Source of the DNA: Nemertoderma westbladi
Taxonomy: Eukaryota; Xenacoelomorpha; Nemertodermatida; Nemertodermatidae
NCBI GenBank assembly: GCA_032718475.1
Contig: JAUCBJ010008473.1
Span: forward strand, 1 to 24,816
DNA: 24,816 nucleotides
Direction of reading: 5' to 3'
Shown here: one piece after another, positions 1 to 9,564 of the stretch
How positions within the stretch are numbered: position 1 is the first letter of the stretch
Layout: every line of letters begins with the position of its first letter
Notes under the pieces: generated by a model
What the model saw: only the letters and a program-made list of their open reading frames with translations
Told to the model about the DNA's origin: nothing
Database searches by the model: none
Position numbers and translations under genes: made by a program

Positions 1-316
1 TTTATAGAAATAAGATAATAGGCCTATCGTAAATACCGGTATATCAATTATTTTGGAATAATTGAATTTCTGAACTTTAGGGTTACTTGGTTACTTTAAC
101 TTACTTTATTACCGTTATTTAAGCAGTAATCCAACTGATATTGAGACCTAATGGTTGTATGGTAGGCCTACTATTTATAAATCGTTAGATTTGATTTATA
201 ATATATATATACCCGTTTTAATGGATTTAGTCAATGTTTGAAATAAATGTTATTATTTCTGGGGTAATCACTACACAAAGCGGTGCACTTTCAGTGAAGT
301 GTTACGTATAGGACAC

Positions 317-1896
317 GTTCGTGGGGCCTTCGCGCAGCACGAGGCCCAGGTATGAGATACAAATTAAAATTGAGCGACTGTATCACAAAATCAGGTTTTG
401 AGAAATTTACCCACACCACCAATCAATCAAAGAAAGGGGGACAGTACGTGTTCACCCCTTTTAATCCCCCCCCCCCCCCCCCCACCCTTCCCAACCACCA
501 ATACATAACCGCGACATCTACCACCCACGGAAGGGTAGCACGAACTTATTTCCAATCGCACGTTCAATATGCAAAGCCAGGTGGTTTATAGGAATATAAT
601 AAACGCAGTACTCGTATTCATTATAAGCCTCGTTGCGTTCGTCCTGTTTTGTATTTAAATATATTTCTTAAACGCAGGCTAGGACGTTCTTTATAATAAT
701 AATAACTAGGGATGCGATCAATATGTGAAGCCAGGTGGTTTATATAATAATTTAGTCAACGCAGTACTCGTCTTCATTATATGCCTCGTTGCGCTCGTCG
801 CTTGTCCTGTTTTGTTATAAAATATTTTTCCTAAACGCAGACTGACGATCTTTATACAGTTATAACTATGCGAAGTTTCGAAACTGTGCGAGTAACTGTT
901 GATACATCTATGTGGATATGTGTGATATGTGGAGATGTGTGATACAACGCCAACGCATCTTATGCCGATGTAGTAATATGGGTATTGAAATAATATTAAA
1001 TTAATGTACACTCTTAAAGCTGCAGCGAAAAAATGTAGCTAATTTCCTAGGTTACATATAAAATAATAATATTATTTTTAAGAACATTAATTTTACTACT
1101 TTGCAAAAATTCAATTAAAAAATAACCAGACATATACATTGTGGAATAAACTATTTCAGAAGCCTACACAACAGCCATGCCATGGATAGTATTTATGTTA
1201 TGATATCTGTCATTCACCTGAGATAGCAATACAACATTTATAGTGAATTTAAAGAATGCTGTCTGGGCTGGAATAGCAATACTGGTTGTCTATTACTATT
1301 CCTCTCTGGTTAGTCTTAGCAACAACTCCCAGCCAGCAGCAGAGACTTGACCAATAATCATTCCCAGCAACTGGGAATGACACACACATCCCATCTATGT
1401 ACCAGCATGTTGGCCAATAAATGAGCAGTATTTAATGAGAATACATTTTTTTTGCCGTTTTAATTACTTTAGATCAATTAAAGACACAATTATTAAAGCA
1501 AATCACTTGAACTAATTAAAAACTATAATAGAATGGAGTATGGGGATTACAACTGTATAATTTTTAATTATAATTATTTAAATCTTATACTGTAAAACAA
1601 TTAATTTCCTTTAAAAGGCAGGTTGAAAATGGTGTTTTTACCGTAATAACTTAATTAACTAATTAACTGCTATTATCTTAGCTTCTCGAAGGCCACACTG
1701 AAATTCTACTTGGAAAATTTCTAAACTTTTGCCAAACAACATGTGTACCAAGTTTGGATAGATTTCATCAAAGATTGGCCGAGTTATTAACGTTTAAAAT
1801 TGAACGCGACAGAACGACAGAACGACAGAACGACAGAACGACAGGTTGATTAATGGTACCACTACGCTAAGGCTCACTCACTTCGTGGCTCGCCCC
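317..1896 (+). mobile_element. 1.58-kb non-autonomous element with unlike ends (family member 1), nested in the left LTR
   Basis: The corresponding site in the right LTR copy (near 15370-15395) lacks this block, which gives the empty site. ACAC flanks both ends (313-316 and 1897-1900), as expected for a 4-bp target duplication. End A reads GTTCGTGGGGCCTTCGCGC and contains a GGGCCT/AGGCCC hairpin (334-355 region). End B, read inward on the minus strand, starts GGGGCGAGCCACG and is followed by a short GTTCTGTC tandem run (about 1809-1844 on the plus strand). The same order of parts is seen at 10547-11158. Inside are a C-tract (about 467-483) and a 152-bp tandem duplication. No transposase ORF is visible; the ORF at 352-591 is a proline run from the C-tract. 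The superfamily is not identified. Confidence 0.7.
567..870 (+). repeat. 152-bp tandem duplication inside the 1.58-kb element
   Basis: The stretch starting CAATATGCAAAGCCAGGTGG at 567 recurs from 719 as CAATATGTGAAGCCAGGTGG. The order of motifs is then the same: GTGGTTTATA, CGCAGTACTCGT, CCTCGTTGCG, CCTGTTTTGT and AAACGCAG. The two units have diverged by scattered substitutions and small indels. It carries no coding signal. Confidence 0.8.
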
Positions 1897-2640
1897 ACAC
1901 TAAAACAAATAATTCTAATTTACCTAAGTTACTTAATACTACAAATTACGTACAATTCGGGTGAGATTACAATCTCTAAATAAATGCAAAAATTTACAAA
2001 AACACAAAATACGAATTTTTAGGGTAATTTTACAAGAAGTCTACAAACCAGCCTAACAAAGGGTTAGAAAACTGGTTATTACAACGGACAGGGTACTGCG
2101 GTATTTGAAAATAATACGTAGTAGTAAATACACTGCGTTGTCCAGATAGGAAAATACCACCGCCTGACGACCTATAGCCGTATCGCTATAGGTTCTACGT
2201 TATGTATCACGGAGTGTTCCTACCTAGAAGTTAATAGAGCTAATCGAATGTGCCTATCAACCACTTTACAACACAAATATAATGCCTACACTAATTATTT
2301 TCGGAAAGCACTGTACACTAAACCCTAAATTAGGTACGAGTACTTGTACAACAGATAATCAGTAATTAAATATACTTGAACAGCTAAAAGAACCACGGCA
2401 TCTGCTGGAGTGACCGATGCACAAAATCACCAGTCTTTACCTACGCCAAGCAGCCCGTGTAGTACCGAGGTTAATTTAACTATAGCGGTATGTATAACAA
2501 ACACAATTACTGTAGGAACAAACTTGGGGACTTGAATGTTGCGAATAATCGCATAAACTCTGAATAATAAATATTACGCTACGCGTACAAACCACTCAAA
2601 CAAAAATGCAGACTAAATACTGACAGACTACTATCAAGCC

Positions 2641-3215
2641 TAAATAAACTACAGGACATGCAGACTCCGAAATAGTTAGGTAGTATGCGTTCTAACCGAG
2701 TAGTACGACTTATTCTTTAATTGGGGGTTTACTTTACAGCAATGGCTACCCCAACTTCCCAACCGTTCTTTATCAGACAAGGGCTCTACACACACTGCAA
2801 TCCGTTCAGACCTAATAACAGACAGACAACTATCCAGCCTACAAATTATCTAAATGATATTATACGCTACCTGTACAGACTACACAAACAAAGTACAGAC
2901 CAAACGATGGCAGACTACTCTCAAGCCTAAATAAACTACAGGACATGCAGACTCCGAAATAGTTAGGTAGTATGCGTTCTAACCCAGTAGTACGACTTAT
3001 TCTTTAATTGGGGGTTTACTTTACAGCAATGGCTACCCCAACTTCCCAACCGTTCTTTATCGGACAGGTGACCTACACACACTGCAATTCGTTCGGACTT
3101 AACAGCAATCAGACAACAGCTCAGCCTACAACTTGTCTGTACAATATGATCAGGCTTACACGCCTTCTGTTCAATACTGGCCTACAAATAAATAAAACTT
3201 GACAGAAATAAGTAA
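2641..3215 (+). repeat. 287-bp tandem duplication inside the left LTR
   Basis: A unit starting TAAATAAACTACAGGACATG at 2641 recurs at 2928, a period of 287 bp. The right LTR copy has the matching two-unit duplication (14150-14710, period about 283). The duplication therefore predates the separation of the two LTR copies and belongs to the element. Confidence 0.85.
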
Positions 3216-3788
3216 AAATCTCAATAAAAAACCAGGGCTGCAGTCCCTGATTAATTATTAAGGCCTACTGGTATATAATAATCAAAATCGAATAATACTG
3301 CTGTAGGTACCGGTCCGGATGATCAGGCAGTCAGGCCTACTGGTTACCGGTCGACCGGTACTTTCGACTTTATTGCTTACTGCAATAAAGAAGCAATATC
3401 CTTTAATGTTCGCGCTTTCAGACCTTTGGCAGTTTAACCCACCAAATTAAGATGTCTTCTAGATATTAAATCGGTTTTTAGTCTATGACAAGTATTTGAT
3501 TCACTACACTAGTCGAAACCAATCTGTGCGCGATCATTCACCCGCTGGATAGTCCCGGGAGATTGGGTTCGACGGTTTAATTTTATTGCTATGTAAGCCT
3601 AATGTATTATTCGACTGACAGTATTATATAATCTCTGACAATATTATTCACCTTCGGGAATATTAACAGTTCCTTTAGGACGTGGCGCTTTATCTATATA
3701 AACAGAGTTATGACTTAAACTACTCACAACGATATGGCTCAATTATAATTCACATATATGGCGCATTCTTTAGGAATTGCTTCTTTAA

Positions 3789-4499
3789 GGGGGGGGTACA
3801 CCATTTTGGTCCAAAATATGTCGAAATTTTTTTTATGGTCTATTATAATGCACCATTGAATGGTGTTTCAAAATCTGAAAACCGCTATTTAATAGCTCTT
3901 TTAGTTTTCAAGTTATGTAAATTTCCATTTAGGGAATCCTATTGAAATTACTATTACTATGTATAATGAAAGGTTGATTATCTCCAAATATTTTTTTTAT
4001 GAAATTGTCAACTTCAAAACCCTACTACTTCTACAATTTTTGAGTAATTAGTCTGAAACTTCCTGTGGGTGTCTAGATAGCCACCCTGCATAAAAGTATC
4101 AGGCAACTTTTCGGAATTTTTTGTTAATAAAATTTAATACTATTTATAAAAAACCTAAAAATTAGCATAAATTTGCAGCGCCACCTAGCGGTGCAGAATT
4201 ATTTTAACAAAATTTCGCCTGATAGTTATGTTGCCCCATCTTTGATCTATCATATAAAAAAACTTTCATGTAATTAGAATCAAAACTGTAAAAGCCTTAG
4301 GGTTTTAAGCGCAACCAAGTTTTTTTTGTTGTTAACTAGTATTAACTAATATTAAATAGCGGAAAAAAAAATTTTTCTGACCTGTCATGTAGAATAGCAT
4401 CTTAGGCACCTATATGCCAAATTTTAGCCGAAACCAAACAATTTTGAAACGCTGAGAGTGATAAATCGAAGAGTTGTCCGAAAATGGTGTACCCCCCCC
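3789..4499. mobile_element. piggyBac-like MITE (711 bp) flanked by TTAA
   Basis: TTAA is present at 3785-3788 and 4500-4503. The element between them starts GGGGGGGGTACACCATTTT and ends with the exact reverse complement, a 19-bp perfect terminal inverted repeat. The right LTR copy has no insertion at the matching point (near 13430-13450), where the sequence reads TTAT. TTAA target duplication and G/C-run ends are typical of piggyBac-type elements. No transposase is encoded, so it is non-autonomous. The ORF at 3682-3945 crosses the insertion point and is not a gene. A CTCF-like core lies near the middle (4175-4191). Confidence 0.85.
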
Positions 4500-5328
4500 T
4501 TAACAGACTCACTCATACACAATGCTGCACAATACTGCACACTAATCTGCCAATCTTCACTGATTTTAGTCACATATAAAAGGAACACAGACTGACTCAT
4601 GTAGGGTCTATCAAATAACATTAGATTCACTTCAAACCACTTCAACATAAGTCACAATCGTTATTGGTAACCTTTCTCTCTTACCTTCGGTATATCAAGA
4701 ATATTGGGTTTCGGGGTTATTTATCGTTATTCCAAATATAATAATTCATCAACCATATTATGAAGAACTGACAGTAAATAGCAGTATAAAACAACAATGA
4801 AAACACTGATTGTTATGAGTTTGCAATGTTTCAGCAGTCAGTATGTATGATCAGTTAGCAGCGATTAAAAGTCAGGTTAAAGGATATATGTCCTTATAAT
4901 TAAACCTACTAGTGTAAGACTAAAAACTGAAACACGGAGGTGCCAAAAGCCGGTTCTTAGGCTCTGGGCAAAAACATAACACTGAACTACTGAGTTTCTG
5001 TATATACCTCCAACACAGAGACAACAAACGCTCTGATTGGTCAACCTGAACAACGAGAGAACAAAGAAACAAAGAAACGTCGACGTGGCAATATCAGCTG
5101 CTAGCCGTCGTCATGGTAGCGACACTGTTTTCAAGAGTATCGAGCTTTTACGTCACAGAATTACGGATTATGTCCTCTAAAGTACAAATACAGAAGAAAT
5201 AGCTTTTATGTCCGCTAAAACACCAGTACAGCAAGGACACGGCCTTTTTATGCCTGGTAAACCAACTACAGAGTATTTTACGGGAAAATAAGGAAAAATA
5301 ACCGGACAATTCAGCAAAAGCTTTTACA

Positions 5329-5464
5329 TTATCCGCTCCGGTAACATGGATTTATCCACTACTATATTATACTATATAGATTTTAAATATTGTAGGCTAC
5401 CCTGAAATACATGATGTAAGGACCCTAACCGAATTCATAATTGTTACCTGTTACAGAGTGTGCG
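5329..5464. other. Gap between the left LTR and the last EGF exon
   Basis: This is AT-rich sequence downstream of the last visible EGF stop codon, read on the minus strand. I see no AATAAA polyadenylation signal in the gene's orientation before the LTR begins, so the transcript end is not defined here. Confidence 0.5.
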
Positions 5465-5622
5465 TTACACTAACCGGAGACAGTTCTGAATGTTACACTG
5501 ACGTACACAAGCCTCAGTGTCGTTAGAGTTGGGAGGGCAAAGACATTGTCCGTTGTATCTGGAGCAGACCATGGAAGGGTGAGGACATGAGCATACGCTA
5601 TCGCACTTGGGGCCGAAAGTAC
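5465..5622 (-). CDS. EGF-repeat gene, exon 6 of the visible six (last visible exon, ends in a stop)
   Basis: The 3' splice site is CCGCAG before GTACTTTC. The exon starts with two bases that complete a glycine codon left over from exon 5 (phase 1), giving EGTFGPKCDSVCSC. One EGF-like unit follows: GTFGPKC, then CSCPHPSMVC, then GQCLCPPN. A short tail with three more cysteines ends at TAA (5467-5465). No transmembrane segment follows, unlike the MEGF10/SREC receptors this repeat type resembles. The product may be secreted. Alternatively a donor inside the exon (GTACGT near 5510) may lead to further exons off the left edge. The EGF reading is secure; the terminal status is inferred. Confidence 0.75.
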
Positions 5623-5934
5623 CTGCGGAATTTATTAAAATTAGTAATTAATTGCAGAAAGTTGATACAGTTCTGTTATACGCGCAATGGATAAAGCAAT
5701 CAATCCATTCTGAAGAGTAAGAATGTTCTTCTTTAACATAGGGTAGGTTATAAAAGGTACAATTGTACTCTGCTTGGGTAACAAATTGACAAAAGGTTAA
5801 AAATTGATTGTTATTTATTTATTATCTGTGTAAAACAGTCAGCAGTTCAAGGAGGACATAATAAGCTTGACCTGCTGGCCTAACGGTACCTACTGTATCC
5901 CATAGTAACTTAACACCCACCGAGGTGAACCTAC

Positions 5935-6029
5935 CTTCAGGACAAGCCTTCTCGCAAAACTCTCCGGTCCATCCATTCAAACAGACACAACTTCCGTCGG
6001 CCTGCGAACAACGCCCACTATTTTGACAC
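5935..6029 (-). CDS. EGF-repeat gene, exon 5
   Basis: The exon is bounded by TTTCAG on the acceptor side and CTGAAG|GTAGGT on the donor side. It starts with one base that completes a codon from exon 4 (phase 2) and ends in phase 1, which fits exon 6. It encodes CQNSGRCSQADGSCVCLN followed by GWTGEFCEKACPEG, a textbook EGF unit (C-x4-NG.C, G.C.C, GW.G..C). Joined to exon 4 it gives CESMCKCQNSGRC, restoring the C-x3-C-x-C spacing. That agreement across a 1.5-kb repeat-filled intron is strong support for both splice sites. Confidence 0.88.
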
Positions 6030-6216
6030 CTGAAAGGAAAATTATCAACAATATGCTCAATGATCAATATTTTTTAACAAACAAACCATCTAATGATTGT
6101 TGTGGCAAGTCTGGTGAATTAATAATTAAAACCCCAAGGTAATAAACTCACTTGTACATTGTACAGTATAATGTATATACTAGCTCACAATAAACCCACT
6201 CGCCCACCTCCGATAA

Positions 6217-7561
6217 ATACACTTGCACCAGACTCACAAGAAAATCACTTAAATATAGTCTCACAATAAACTTACTTACACATAGACTCAAAACAAACTC
6301 ACTTACACATAGACTCAAAACAAACTCACTAACACATAGACTCAAAACAAACTTACCTACACATAGACTCAAAACAAACTCACTTACACATAGACTCACA
6401 ACAAACTCACTTACACATAACTCACACATAGCTTCATTCACTTACTTATAGACTCAAAACAAACTTACCTACACATAGACTCAAAACAAACTCACTTACA
6501 CATAGACTCACAACAAACTCACTTACACATAGACTCACAACAAACTCACGTACACATAGACTCACAACAAATTAACTTACACATAGACTCAGAACGAACT
6601 CACTTACACATAACTCACACATAGCTTCATTCACTTACTTATAGACTCACAATAAACTCACTTGCACATAGACTCACAACAAACTCACTTACACATAACT
6701 CACACATAGCTTCATTCACTTACTTATAGACTCACAATAAACTCACTTGCACATAGACTCACAACAAACTCACTTACACATAGACTCACAACAAACTCAC
6801 TTACACATAGACTCTCAACAAACTCACTTACACATAACTCACACATAGCTCCATTCACTTACTTATAGACTCACAATAAACTCACTTGCACATAGACTCA
6901 CAACAAACTCACTTACACATAACTCACACATAGCTTCATTCACTTACTTATAGACTCACAATAAACTCACTTGCACATAGACTCACAACAAACTCACTTA
7001 CACATAACTCACACATAGCTTCATTCACTTACTTATAGACTCACAATAAACTCACTTGCACATAGACTCACAACAAACTCACTTACACATAGACTCACAA
7101 CAAACTCACTTACACATAGACTCTCAACAAACTCACTTACACATAACTCACACATAGCTCCATTCACTTACTTATAGACTCACAATAAACTCACTTGCAC
7201 ATAGACTCACAACAAACTCACTTACACATAACTCACACATAGCTTCATTCACTTACTTATAGACTCACAATAAACTCACTTGCACATAGACTCACAACCA
7301 ACTCACTTACACATAACTCACACATAGCTTCATTCACTTACACATAGACTCATAACAAACTCACTTACACATAGACTCACAACAAACTCACTTGCACATA
7401 GATTCGCAACAATCTCACTTACTTATTGACTCACAACAATGTCACTTACTTATTGACTCACAACAATGTCACTTACTTATTGACTCACAACAATGTCACT
7501 TACACCAAGACTCACAACCAACTCACTTACTTATTGATTGGGGGACTCGCACTAAACTCAC
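6217..7561. repeat. Hierarchical minisatellite in intron 4 (27-bp unit; 85, 139 and 309-bp higher orders)
   Basis: The basic unit is 27 bp, for example from 6301 to 6328, and contains ACTCACTTACACATAGACTC. A variant block starting ACATAACTCACACATAGC occurs at 6415, 6608, 6693, 6832, 6917, 7002, 7141, 7226 and 7311. The spacings are 193, 85, 139, 85, 85, 139, 85 and 85. Since 139 minus 85 is two 27-bp units, and 139+85+85 is 309, there are three nested levels. On the minus strand, the sense of the EGF gene, each unit carries GTAAGT and/or GTGAGT donor-like motifs. The array abuts the donor of exon 4, and the unit includes exonic bases of that junction. The ORF at 6148-6441 is a product of the repeat. 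Confidence 0.93.
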
Positions 7562-7725
7562 TTGCACATAGATTCACATCGGGGACCGTATGTTTCACCT
7601 GGGCAGGTATTTTCGCACAGAGCTCCGTAATTACCGGGTTCGCAATTGCAGTCTCCAGTAACGGGGTCGCAGGTTGCACCGTGGTGACAGGTACAATACG
7701 AACGGCATTGGTAACCGTATCGTCC
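7562..7725 (-). CDS. EGF-repeat gene, exon 4
   Basis: The acceptor is a T-run ending TTTAG before GGACGATACGG. The exon starts in phase 0 and ends in phase 2 at TGCAA|GTGAGT. It encodes GRYGYQC, then CTCHHGATCDPVTGDCNC, then EPGNYGALCENTC, PGETYGPRC and ESMCK. This is one full laminin-type EGF unit and the start of the next, which exon 5 completes. A second possible donor (CAG|GTGAAA) lies after the codons for CP, but using it would break the EGF cysteine pattern. The last 17 exonic bases (7562-7578) are part of the repeat unit of the adjacent minisatellite. Confidence 0.87.
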
Positions 7726-8254
7726 CTAAAAAAACAAAAGGTACCAAATACAACGAGCAGCTAGATAATAATTTATACTCTAATCATATTAATTGTGTGA
7801 TGGTCAATAAATTCATATACAAAAACTAATTTGGAGAGTAATAACCCCCCCCCCCATCCCATTCTCCTTCTGTCATCTGTCACCCCCCAACCGAGGGTAG
7901 TAACAACCACTAGCTCTGCTATTAGTCGCTACCCCCTCCCTTTCCTTAATGTCATTTTTATCCAAATATGCGATATTCTAAAAATATATTGAAAGGAATA
8001 ATAAAGAAACAGTTTTGAAAAAATTGATGAAATTGGTAATTAATAAATAGTTTAATTAAATCAATTAATTAATTAATTAATTGATTAATTAAACTATTTA
8101 TTAATTACCAATTTCATATACTATATTTAATTAATTAATTAATTAATTAACAGTTTAACATGGGGAGTATAAGCTGCGCGACAGCCGACAATAAATAATA
8201 CTCCCCCTGCGCCTAACTAATAATAGTTATGCATGGGAACCCCAAGCAACCCAC
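7726..8254. other. Intron 3 of the EGF-repeat gene
   Basis: Non-coding. It contains C-runs near 7846-7857 and 7883-7888, AT-rich sequence and the palindrome at 8027-8117. No coding signal is seen on either strand. Confidence 0.7.
8027..8117. repeat. Near-perfect AT-rich palindrome (hairpin, arms about 45 bp)
   Basis: The left arm begins ATGAAATTGGTAATTAATAA at 8027. The right arm ends with its reverse complement at 8117. Pairing runs almost to the centre, broken only by one extra A near 8060. The centre is made of AATT/TTAA units, and a further run of the same type follows at 8130-8150. Confidence 0.9.
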
Positions 8255-8379
8255 CGGTGGACATGTTAACTGGCAGTTGATTCCGTGTCTCCCTGGGTGA
8301 CAGTCGCAAGATCCGTCGATCGGAGAGCAGCTGGCGCCGTTACAGGAACATGTCAGAGCACAGTTCGGTCCGTAAGTTC
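8255..8379 (-). CDS. EGF-repeat gene, exon 3
   Basis: The acceptor is TGTCTAG before GAACTTACGG. The exon starts with two bases completing a glycine codon from exon 2 (phase 1) and ends in phase 0 at CCACCG|GTGGGT. It encodes TYGPNCALTCSCNGASC, then SPIDGSCDCHPGRHGINC and QLTCPP. This is one EGF-like unit with the usual C-x3-C-x-C-NGA.C, G.C.C and G..G..C spacing. Joining to exon 4 gives CPPGRYGYQC, so the phase-0 junction keeps the repeat intact. Confidence 0.88.
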
Positions 8380-8454
8380 CTAGACAAAATACATTGTAGA
8401 GAATAAACCTAAGTATACAATATATATTATATAGGACTTAAAATATCTTAGATA

Positions 8455-9058
8455 TTATCTCTTCTACACCTGTCTTACTACGTGTATATAATTCCTACCT
8501 TTTCTACAGTTGTATTACCTTGTCTATACGGGTCTTATATATTGTCAACTTTGTTCTGAACTATTCTTCATCAGTCTACATCCGTTTTACCTTATCTTCG
8601 GTATTACCTTTTCAACGTGAATCTTACCAGTTCGGAGTCCGGACAATTGCGACCCGGTCAATTGCAACCCATGTTTTTAAATAAAAATTATGGGTCGCAA
8701 TTGTCCGGGTCGCAATTGTCAATGATATACAATGATACAATGATATCTATCAATGATATACAATGATACAATGATATCTATCAATGATATACATTACATC
8801 TTTTTATCTGGATCCGGACAAGTGCGACCCGGACAATTGCGACCCGGACAATTACATGGCAACCCGCTATATGTCTATATGATTCTTACCTTGACAACAT
8901 GTGTCTTACATTGTGTACATGGGTCTTATATTGTCTACATAAGTCTAACCTTGCATACAGTACATGGGTTCATGGGTATTACCTTGTCTACATGGGTCTT
9001 ATTTTGTATACATGGGTTTTATCATGACTACATGGTTTTTACCTTGTCTACATGGGTC
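8455..9058. repeat. Degenerate 20-bp minisatellite in intron 2, derived from the exon 2 donor
   Basis: On the minus strand the unit is close to GACCCATGTAGACAAGGTAA. The plus-strand 19-mer TACCTTGTCTACATGGGTC is identical at 9040-9058, which spans the true exon 2 donor, and at 8980-8998, which is 60 bp (three units) into the intron. More diverged copies run down to about 8455, and many keep an AAG|GTAA core (near 8503, 8514, 8588, 8606, 8886 and 8981). A separate repeat cluster at 8641-8852 interrupts the array. Confidence 0.85.
8641..8852. repeat. 15-bp GGACAATTGCGACCC repeats in direct and inverted order, with a 31-bp tandem repeat between
   Basis: Two direct 15-mers at 8641-8672 are followed by their reverse complement at 8690-8720, a hairpin with arms of about 31 bp and two mismatches. 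The motif returns in direct order at 8813-8852 in about two and a half units, one with A-to-G change. Between 8720 and about 8797 lies a 31-bp tandem repeat (starts near 8720, 8751 and 8782) of CAATGATATACAATGATAC type. The whole could be a small fold-back element inserted in the intron minisatellite. The family is not known to me. Confidence 0.8.
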
Positions 9059-9210
9059 AGTACATGTGGAACCGACCCATCCCGGTTCACACGTACAAGT
9101 CCCTTCTCTGGGGTCACACGACGCTCCGTTTTCGCAGTGACACCGACTCCGACAATTAGAACCATAAGTTCCACTCCGGCATGGTTCGTCGCACCTGGGA
9201 CCAAAATAAC
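9043..9210 (-). CDS. EGF-repeat gene, exon 2
   Basis: The acceptor is GTTCTCAG before GTTATTTTGG. The exon is phase 1 at both ends, with donor AGACAAG|GTAAAA. It encodes YFGPRCDEPC, then RSGTYGSNC, CHCENGASCDPREGTCTC, EPGWVGSTC and TDPCRQG. These are one full and one partial laminin-type EGF repeat of the MEGF10/11 and SREC style (C..G.YG..C...C.C.NGA.C.P..G.C.C..GW.G..C). Its last 16 exonic bases (9043-9058) are duplicated downstream in the intron minisatellite. Confidence 0.9.
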
Positions 9211-9564
9211 CTGAGAACGACAATAGTCTATGATTGAGGAATGAGTTGAGTATGTTGTGTGTACAAATAAATTAACAGGGATGGATGTACGCACCGCACA
9301 GTAAATGTAAGCAGACTAAATTTATATATTTACTGATGTATTGCGCTGTAGTAGGGCTATTTACATGATCTGAGATCTGATGTTTAGTCTGGTGATCAGT
9401 TATGAATATCCGGATATTCATTTATCTTAATGATTTGTTTTGTAACATAAGGATTAATATCCGGTATCTGATCTCCCCCAAGGCGATTTATATTACTCTG
9501 GATAATAGTTGTAGAGTAGAAACAGCTCTCACTATTAGGTTATTATATCAAAATAATTACATAC

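Larger units (their letters stand above)
1..5328 (-). mobile_element. Inverted copy of a long LTR (BEL/Pao-associated), cut by the left window edge
   Basis: Read on the minus strand, this block matches 12629-15706 nearly from end to end. Its outer end begins with TGTAAAAGCTTTTG (5328 downward), and the other copy begins with the same 14 bases at 12629. TG is the normal start of an LTR. Removing the two insertions at 317-1896 and 3789-4499 leaves about 3.03 kb, against about 3.08 kb for the other copy, so the two are collinear. Both carry an internal tandem duplication of about 285 bp. The internal part of this element would lie left of base 1. Calling it an LTR is an inference from the shared TG start and from the other copy leading into a BEL Gag ORF. 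A plain inverted segmental duplication is the alternative. Short ORFs inside it, including the pair at 2721 and 3008, come from the internal duplication and are not genes. Confidence 0.75.

Noticed and set aside
352-591. ORF with a proline run as a small gene
   Set aside because: The prolines come from a C-tract inside a non-autonomous mobile element. There is no other coding signal.
6148-6441. 97-residue minus-strand ORF of repeated VSLCVSEF type
   Set aside because: It is a direct reading of the 27-bp repeat (27 is divisible by 3, so the frame stays open) and carries no independent coding evidence.
6217-7561. CRISPR-like array of regular repeats
   Set aside because: The 27-bp units are contiguous, with no unique spacers. 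They lie in an intron of an animal gene and follow nested minisatellite periods.
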